Below are positions 58,994-64,000 of a stretch of DNA of 64,000 bases, piece by piece. Below the pieces are notes generated by a model that saw only the letters and a program-made list of their open reading frames with translations, searched no databases and was not told the DNA's origin. Position 1 is the stretch's first letter; each line of letters starts with the position of its first letter. Both the position numbers and the translations under genes were made by a program. Source of the DNA: Shewanella putrefaciens (GTDB lineage Bacteria; Pseudomonadota; Gammaproteobacteria; Enterobacterales; Shewanellaceae); contig NZ_CP066369.1 of assembly GCF_016406305.1 (NCBI RefSeq), positions 2,064,501-2,128,500 of the forward strand. The letters run 5' to 3'.

Positions 58994-59192
58994 TTTATTA
59001 ATAAACTCCTGATGCGATACTGCTCTCAACAGAGAATGCTAATTGACGCAAAAGCAATACTCGTTGCCTGACTCTATGGATAGATTTGGTGTTGGTTAGA
59101 AACCATTTCTAATTGTTTAATTTTTGTGTTTTTTATGGATGATTTTGGTTGGATTTGTGCGCAAAGTCTGACGCTAGTCACATGGCTGAATG
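58994..59192. other. Noncoding region upstream of narG
   Basis: No gene is seen. It should hold the narG promoter and leader. If the FNR site is centred at -41.5, transcription would begin near 59158 with a weak -10 (CAGACT). I could not make out a sure NarL/NarP heptamer array. Confidence 0.5.
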
Positions 59193-59206
59193 TTGATCGC
59201 GATCAA
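59193..59206. promoter_or_regulatory. FNR/EtrA site between nar and nap
   Basis: TTGATCGCGATCAA is a perfect TTGAT-N4-ATCAA site. It lies 200 bases upstream of narG and 415 upstream of napE; narG is the better target by distance. Confidence 0.8.
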
Positions 59207-59386
59207 TAAATAATTGTTTTTGTGAAGAATATCCCTTTGTGAGTACCTAGGGGTTGCGCCATATCCATAGCGCAATTTCAGTGACTTAGAAGGCTTGGAT
59301 ATCGGTACTTGTATAGATATTAATCATGGCCTTAATCGGTTGCTGGGTAGGGCGTGAGCGAGGTGGCTTTGTGTGAATGCCGTTTG
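59207..59386. other. Central nar-nap intergenic stretch
   Basis: No gene is seen. An inverted repeat, TTGCGC (59254-59259) and GCGCAA (59270-59275), is the only structure noted. Confidence 0.45.
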
Positions 59387-59400
59387 TGGATCGAGATCAC
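59387..59400 (+). promoter_or_regulatory. Imperfect FNR/EtrA-like site upstream of napE
   Basis: TGGATCGAGATCAC fits TTGAT-N4-ATCAA at eight of ten defined positions. It is 221 bases upstream of the napE start; a TATGAT hexamer at 59453-59458 could be the -10. Confidence 0.5.
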
Positions 59401-59620
59401 GCTTATAGGCAAATACCTACTTAGAGGAAGAGGCTTTTCACCTAAAGTCTCCTATGATGATAAAAGCTAAAACAATGTGACAAAAATGTGTTTGATTTTG
59501 TGCTTCAAAATTGGCTCGTGTTACATCGATTTTAAGGGGGATTTACGGTGGAACGAGACAGTTAAGTGGATCGCAGCCGCGTGGATAACAGCATGTTTAT
59601 GCAGAAATTTGGGAGAGATT

Positions 59621-59791
59621 ATGACAACTCAAACCAGTGATGAAGCAAGTGATAGTAAGCGCTTAGAATTAAAAATTTTCCTCTTTTTAACCGTGCTATT
59701 AGCACCGATATTGTCCGTATTACTGGTCAGTGGCCTAGGTTTTGCGATTTGGTTCAGCCAAATTCTTACTGGCCCACCGGGTGCTGGCTAA
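59621..59791 (+). CDS. napE: NapE, small membrane protein of periplasmic nitrate reductase
   Basis: Single-helix membrane protein of 56 residues found at the start of some nap operons. It has an acidic N-terminus (TSDEASDSKRLE) followed by FLFLTVLLAPILSVLLVSG and FAIWFSQIL, the family pattern, and ends GPPGAG. ATG 59621 follows GGGAGAGA; the longer frame from 59477 is not conserved. Its role in nitrate reduction is not settled. Confidence 0.9.
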   Translation: MTTQTSDEASDSKRLELKIFLFLTVLLAPILSVLLVSGLGFAIWFSQILTGPPGAG

Positions 59792-59835
59792 GCTAAAAAC
59801 AACAATAACAACAATGCAATAGAGTGGAATGTCGG

Positions 59836-60093
59836 ATGAGCAAAGAACTTCATATCACCAGTTTAGTGGTGCAAGTATTGCCGCAGAAAATGGCAGACGT
59901 TAGGCAACACATAATGACGATTGAAAACGCCGAACTTTCCGTAAATAACGATGTGAAATTGGTCGTTGTACTTGAAGGCGATTCCCAACGCGCCTTGATG
60001 GACGGCATAGAAAAGATCAATGCCATTCCTGGCGTCCTATCCGCCACTATGGTTTACCACCAGAGTGAAACGCTCGAAGAGGGTGAAGAATGA
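59836..60093 (+). CDS. napD: NapD, chaperone for NapA
   Basis: Cytoplasmic chaperone of 85 residues that binds the twin-arginine signal of NapA before export. It has the NapD ferredoxin-like fold pattern: [34 protein letters not shown] and [21 protein letters not shown] 59836 was chosen over GTG 59824. Its last codons overlap the napA start in ATGA, so the two are coupled. Confidence 0.93.
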   Translation: MSKELHITSLVVQVLPQKMADVRQHIMTIENAELSVNNDVKLVVVLEGDSQRALMDGIEKINAIPGVLSATMVYHQSETLEEGEE

Positions 60094-62585
60094 ACATGAA
60101 CAGACGCGATTTTATTAAAGCCAACGCGGTGATCGCCGCGGCCGGTGCCGCAGGCTTAGCCTTGCCCGCGGGCGCAAGCAACTTAATTACCAGCTCAGAA
60201 CAAACTAAACTCGAATGGAACAAAGCGCCTTGCCGTTTCTGCGGCACGGGTTGTTCCGTGATTGTCGCCACCCGCGATGGCAAAGTCGTGGCCACCCACG
60301 GCGATGCCAACAGTGAAGTCAACCGTGGCTTGAACTGTATCAAGGGTTATTTCCTGTCGAAAATCATGTACGGCAGCGATCGTCTGACTACGCCTATGCT
60401 GCGAATGACCGATGGCAAATACGATAAGCACGGCGAATTCTCACCTATCAGTTGGGACAGCGCCTTTGACATCATGGCGCAAAAGTGGAAAGAAACCATC
60501 AAAGCCAAGGGACCAACCGCAGTCGGCATGTTCGGCTCGGGCCAGTGGACAGTATGGGAGGGTTACGCCGCCGTTAAGTTGATGAAAGCGGGCTTTGGCT
60601 CGAACAATATCGATCCTAATGCGCGCCACTGCATGGCGTCGGCTGTGGTCGGTTTTATGCGTACCTTCGGTATCGATGAGCCTATGGGTTGCTATGACGA
60701 TATGGAAGCGGCCGATGCATTCGTGCTGTGGGGCTCGAATATGGCCGAAATGCACCCTATCCTCTGGAGCCGAGTGACAGATCGTCGTTTGAGTGCACCC
60801 CATGTGAAAGTGGCTGTGTTGTCCACCTTCGAACATAGATCCTTCGATTTAGCCGATTTGCCGATCGTGTTCACCCCGCAAACCGACTTAGCCGTGTTGA
60901 ACTTTATCGCTAACTATATTATTCAGAACGATAAAGTGAATTGGGACTTCGTTAAAAAGCACGTTAACTTCCGCCAGGGCACGACAGACATAGGCTACGG
61001 TTTACGTCCAACCCATCCGCTTGAACAGAAAGCCAAAAACGTCAAAACGGCGGGGGATTCAACCCCAATTGATTTTGATACATTCAAGGCGTTTGTGGCC
61101 GATTATACGGTTGAAAAAGTCAGTAAACTGTCCGGTGTTCCAGAGGATAAGTTAATCGAACTGGCGAAGCTCTATGCCGATCCAAATACGAAAGTCACTT
61201 CGTTCTGGACCATGGGCTTTAACCAACATACCCGCGGTGTATGGTGTAACAACCTGATTTATAACATCCACTTACTGACGGGTAAAATTTCTACCCCGGG
61301 TAACAGCCCATTCTCATTGACGGGTCAACCGTCAGCCTGTGGTACGGCCCGTGAAGTGGGCACTTTCTCCCATCGTTTACCCGCCGATATGGTGGTCACT
61401 AACCCTGAGCACAGAAAACACGCCGAACACATTTGGAAGATCCCTAGCGGTATCATTCCACCTAAACCCGGTTACCACGCCGTCGAGCAAAACCGCCGCT
61501 TAAAAGATGGCGACTTGAACTGTTATTGGGTGCAAGTGAATAACAATATGCAGGCCGGTCCTAATATCAATGAAGAAGGGCTACCAGGCTATCGCAACCC
61601 AGCCAACTTTATTGTGGTATCGGATGCCTATCCAACGGTCACTACCCAGGCGGCGGATCTGATCCTGCCAACGGCGATGTGGGTCGAGAAAGAGGGCGCC
61701 TATGGTAATGCCGAGCGTCGTACCCAGTTCTGGCACCAAATGGTGCAGGCACCGGGTGAGTCCCATTCGGATCTGTGGCAATTGATGGAATTTTCCAAGC
61801 GTTTTACCACGGACGAAGTCTGGCCGAAGGACGTGCTTGCCGCTAACCCTGAGTTTAAGGGTAAAACCCTGTTCGAAGTGCTGTATCAAAACGGCAATGT
61901 TGACAAGTTCCCACTGACGGATACCGATCCTAAGTATCTGAACAACGAAGCGAAACACTTTGGTTTTTATGTTCAGAAGGGTTTATTCGAAGAATACGCC
62001 ACCTTTGGCCGTGGCCATGGTCACGACTTAGCGCCCTTTGAGGCTTACCACGAAGCCCATGGATTACGTTGGCCCGTGGTCGATGGTAAAGAAACTAAGT
62101 GGCGTTTCCGCGAGGGAGCCGATCCCTATGTTAAAGCGGGTAAAGGCTTTGAGTTTTATGGACATGCCGATGGCCGCGCGGTGATTTTTGCGCTGCCCTA
62201 TGAGCCAACCGCCGAGTCTCCGGATGAAGAATATGATATTTGGTTATCCACGGGTCGTGTGCTTGAGCACTGGCATTCGGGTTCTATGACCCAACGTGTG
62301 CCCGAGCTTTACCGCGCCTTCCCGGATGCCGTGTGTTTTATGCACCCAGAGGATGCCAAAAAACGTGGCCTTCGCCGTGGCGATGAAGTGCGAGTGGTGT
62401 CACGCCGTGGGGAGATCAAGACGCGAGTCGAAACCCGTGGCCGTAATAAACCGCCCGTTGGCCTGGTGTTTGTACCTTGGTTTGATGCTAGCCAGCTCAT
62501 TAATAAAGTCACCTTAGATGCGACAGATCCCTTGTCAAAACAAACTGACTTTAAGAAATGTGCGGTGAAGATCGTCAAGGTATAA
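60090..62585 (+). CDS. napA: Periplasmic nitrate reductase catalytic subunit NapA
   Basis: Molybdoprotein of 831 residues that reduces nitrate to nitrite in the periplasm. The signal starts [10 protein letters not shown], a twin-arginine type; the cleavage site lies near residue 29. The [4Fe-4S] cluster ligands are Cys48, Cys51, Cys55 and Cys83; Cys181 in [13 protein letters not shown] is the Mo ligand. Electrons come from NapB. It overlaps napD by four bases. Confidence 0.97.
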   Translation: MNMNRRDFIKANAVIAAAGAAGLALPAGASNLITSSEQTKLEWNKAPCRFCGTGCSVIVATRDGKVVATHGDANSEVNRGLNCIKGYFLSKIMYGSDRLTTPMLRMTDGKYDKHGEFSPISWDSAFDIMAQKWKETIKAKGPTAVGMFGSGQWTVWEGYAAVKLMKAGFGSNNIDPNARHCMASAVVGFMRTFGIDEPMGCYDDMEAADAFVLWGSNMAEMHPILWSRVTDRRLSAPHVKVAVLSTFEHRSFDLADLPIVFTPQTDLAVLNFIANYIIQNDKVNWDFVKKHVNFRQGTTDIGYGLRPTHPLEQKAKNVKTAGDSTPIDFDTFKAFVADYTVEKVSKLSGVPEDKLIELAKLYADPNTKVTSFWTMGFNQHTRGVWCNNLIYNIHLLTGKISTPGNSPFSLTGQPSACGTAREVGTFSHRLPADMVVTNPEHRKHAEHIWKIPSGIIPPKPGYHAVEQNRRLKDGDLNCYWVQVNNNMQAGPNINEEGLPGYRNPANFIVVSDAYPTVTTQAADLILPTAMWVEKEGAYGNAERRTQFWHQMVQAPGESHSDLWQLMEFSKRFTTDEVWPKDVLAANPEFKGKTLFEVLYQNGNVDKFPLTDTDPKYLNNEAKHFGFYVQKGLFEEYATFGRGHGHDLAPFEAYHEAHGLRWPVVDGKETKWRFREGADPYVKAGKGFEFYGHADGRAVIFALPYEPTAESPDEEYDIWLSTGRVLEHWHSGSMTQRVPELYRAFPDAVCFMHPEDAKKRGLRRGDEVRVVSRRGEIKTRVETRGRNKPPVGLVFVPWFDASQLINKVTLDATDPLSKQTDFKKCAVKIVKV

Positions 62586-62595
62586 GGAGTACAGG

Positions 62596-63081
62596 ATGAA
62601 AACATTCAAATTAGTCTCAACATTGGGCTTACTCGCACAGGGCTTAGTCTTTATTGGCAGCGTCTCGGCAGCCAGTGTTCCCGATGAGAAAATCGATACC
62701 CTGCGTCAGGCGCCGATCGATGTCGAGCTTACGCCACCGGCGATGCAAACGGTACGCAACACAGATGTTAAAGAAGTGCGTAATTACCCGATGCAGCCGC
62801 CAGTGATCCCCCATAAAATTGATGGTTATCAATTGGATCTTAAAGTGAATAAATGTATGGCCTGCCATGCGAGAAGCCGCACCGGTGACTCCCAAGCGCC
62901 TATGGTCAGCGTGACACACTATATGGATCGGGATAATAACTTTTTAGCCGAGCTTTCTCCGCGTCGTTATTTCTGTACTCAATGCCATGTGCCGCAGTTA
63001 GATGCCAAACTCCTAGTCGAAAACAACTTTGTGGATATGGAACATCTTATTAAAGCCAACACTGAGCAGAAAAAACACTAG
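62596..63081 (+). CDS. napB: NapB, diheme cytochrome c
   Basis: Periplasmic electron-transfer subunit of 161 residues. The signal peptide ends near residue 26 (GSVSAA). Two heme c sites are present: CMACH (87-91) and CTQCH (127-131). The distal heme-ligand histidines probably include His73 and His108. It passes electrons from NapC to NapA. It follows napA by 10 bases. Confidence 0.96.
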   Translation: MKTFKLVSTLGLLAQGLVFIGSVSAASVPDEKIDTLRQAPIDVELTPPAMQTVRNTDVKEVRNYPMQPPVIPHKIDGYQLDLKVNKCMACHARSRTGDSQAPMVSVTHYMDRDNNFLAELSPRRYFCTQCHVPQLDAKLLVENNFVDMEHLIKANTEQKKH

Positions 63082-63089
63082 GAGTCAGC

Positions 63090-63677
63090 ATGTTAGATAA
63101 ACTGAAAAAAATCTGGCAAGTACTCAATCGCCCGAGTGTGCACTACAGTCTAGGTTTTTTAACCTTAGGTGGTTTCGTGGCGGGGGTGATTTTTTGGGGG
63201 GGCTTTAACACCGCGCTTGAAGCCACTAACCAAGAAGCTTTCTGTATCGGTTGCCACGAAATGGAAAATAACGTCTACCAAGAGTTACAGACGACTATCC
63301 ATTTCACTAACCGCAGTGGTGTGCGTGCGACTTGTCCCGATTGCCATGTGCCACACAATTGGACCGATAAGATCGCCCGCAAGATGCAGGCATCCAAGGA
63401 AGTGTGGGGCAAAGTGTTTGGTACTATTAATACCCGTGAGAAGTTTGAAAGCAAACGTCGTGAACTGGCGGAGCACGAGTGGGAAAGGTTAAAGGCAAAC
63501 GACTCTTTAGAGTGTCGAAACTGCCATAACTTTACCTATATGGACTTTACTCGCCAATCACCTCGGGCGGCGCAGATGCACTCCACCTCGCTGGCGAGCG
63601 GAGAAAAAACCTGTATCGACTGCCATAAGGGCATTGCCCACCACCTCCCTGATATGAAAGGGGTGGAAGGCTTCTAA
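63090..63677 (+). CDS. napC: NapC, tetraheme quinol dehydrogenase
   Basis: Membrane-anchored cytochrome of the NapC/NirT family, 195 residues. One helix (about 20-40) is followed by four heme motifs: CIGCH (52-56), CPDCH (82-86), CRNCH (142-146) and CIDCH (175-179). It takes electrons from quinol to NapB. CymA can do this job in Shewanella, so NapC may be partly redundant. It ends the napEDABC operon, without NapG, NapH or NapF. Confidence 0.96.
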   Translation: MLDKLKKIWQVLNRPSVHYSLGFLTLGGFVAGVIFWGGFNTALEATNQEAFCIGCHEMENNVYQELQTTIHFTNRSGVRATCPDCHVPHNWTDKIARKMQASKEVWGKVFGTINTREKFESKRRELAEHEWERLKANDSLECRNCHNFTYMDFTRQSPRAAQMHSTSLASGEKTCIDCHKGIAHHLPDMKGVEGF

Positions 63678-63701
63678 CCTTGCCATATTGATCATCGCCC
63701 T

Positions 63702-63733
63702 AAGGCCAAGTGCATTCCACACTTGGCCTTTTT
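63702..63733 (+). terminator. Intrinsic terminator of the nap operon
   Basis: AAGGCCAAGTG (63702-63712), seven-base loop, CACTTGGCCTT (63720-63730), then T residues. It begins 24 bases after the napC stop. Confidence 0.93.
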
Positions 63734-63848
63734 ATTGGGTCACGGTTATCAAAGGACTTAACACTTTGTTGATCCCATCGAGCTTTCTCCCCTTAGGTTC
63801 CTGTTAGCATTCATCATTATCAATTCCAGTTTTGTCCGTGAGTAATCC

Positions 63849-64000
63849 ATGCAACTCGATATTAACGGTTTAACCCCCGCAGCGTTCTTAGCCCAGTATT
63901 GGCAGAAAAAGCCACTGGTGATCCGTCAAGGATTTAAGCATTTTCAAGATTTAGTGTCCCCGGAAGAATTAGCGGGCTTAGCAATGGATGAGTTAGTCGA
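63849..64000 (+). CDS. roxA: RoxA/YcfD-type ribosomal oxygenase (partial, N-terminus only)
   Basis: Only about 50 residues are in the window, from ATG 63849. WQKKPLVIRQGFKHF followed by SPEELAGLAMDE matches the N-terminus of YcfD/RoxA, the JmjC 2-oxoglutarate oxygenase that hydroxylates an arginine of ribosomal protein L16. The iron-binding residues lie outside the window. The gene starts after the nap terminator and is unrelated to nitrate reduction. Confidence 0.82.
   Translation, partial: MQLDINGLTPAAFLAQYWQKKPLVIRQGFKHFQDLVSPEELAGLAMDELV

Noticed and set aside
53000-59030. Several frames of 60-144 codons on the strand opposite narGHJ
   Set aside because: All sit inside conserved nitrate reductase genes and show no family motif.
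59041-59420. NarL/NarP heptamer arrays
   Set aside because: Only loose single matches such as TATCCAT or TACCTAC were seen; none formed a clear 7-2-7 pair.
59463-59485. CRP site upstream of napE
   Set aside because: GTGAC and TGTGT half-sites occur but are not an inverted repeat with the right spacing.

Overview
The window is chromosomal DNA of a Shewanella species from the S. oneidensis/putrefaciens group. The best markers are the kdnA-kdnB-kdsB cluster for the amino sugar Kdo8N, a Shewanella lipopolysaccharide trait, the suhB-trmJ-cysE-iscR gene order, and NapEDABC. I see no tRNA, rRNA, CRISPR array, transposase or integrase. Both ends cut through genes: suhB on the left and a RoxA/YcfD-type oxygenase on the right.

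Left part (1-24 kb): suhB and trmJ are divergent, followed by cysE and a complete iron-sulfur operon, iscR-iscS-iscU-iscA-hscB-hscA-fdx. Two abutting IscR sites precede it and a strong hairpin ends it; rimK and iscX follow. Next come an overlooked 55-residue membrane peptide gene behind an FNR-type site, ndk, ibpA with a heat-shock promoter and a ROSE-like leader, ilvIH, a Bcr/CflA exporter, a lipoprotein gene behind a Pho box, a MocR regulator divergent from a LysE exporter, a SulP anion transporter, a glutathione S-transferase and trhO.

Arsenic island (24.4-36.4 kb): this is the most unusual stretch. It has three ArsR-type regulators, ArsC and ArsB, two ArsP-type permeases, two small thioredoxin-like proteins, an ArsF/ArsG pair, a HCX5R phosphatase, and the arsenate-detoxifying GAPDH/ArsJ pair. 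It also carries a glutathione synthetase of the eukaryotic type. One ArsP has a cytoplasmic loop with cysteines repeated every 12 residues. Three operator-like inverted repeats with the same spacing tie arsBC, one arsR and the arsP2-to-arsJ operon together. Together the genes cover arsenate reduction, arsenite extrusion, export of arsenate as a sugar-phosphate ester, probable organoarsenical export, and thiol supply.

Middle (36.4-48.6 kb): a small DUF2897-like gene, kdsB, kdnB and kdnA, then carbonic anhydrase, an alpha/beta hydrolase, an M15 peptidase, dapE, a Spx/ArsC-like protein, a CBS-domain protein and hrpA.

Right part (48.7-63.7 kb): a nitrate respiration block. The minus-strand operon narGHJI, a parvulin and a double NarK transporter face away from the plus-strand operon napEDABC. 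The 627-base gap between them holds a perfect FNR/EtrA-type site and a weaker one. Membrane-bound and periplasmic nitrate reductases are therefore encoded side by side. All calls rest on reading the sequence and on family knowledge; no database search was run.
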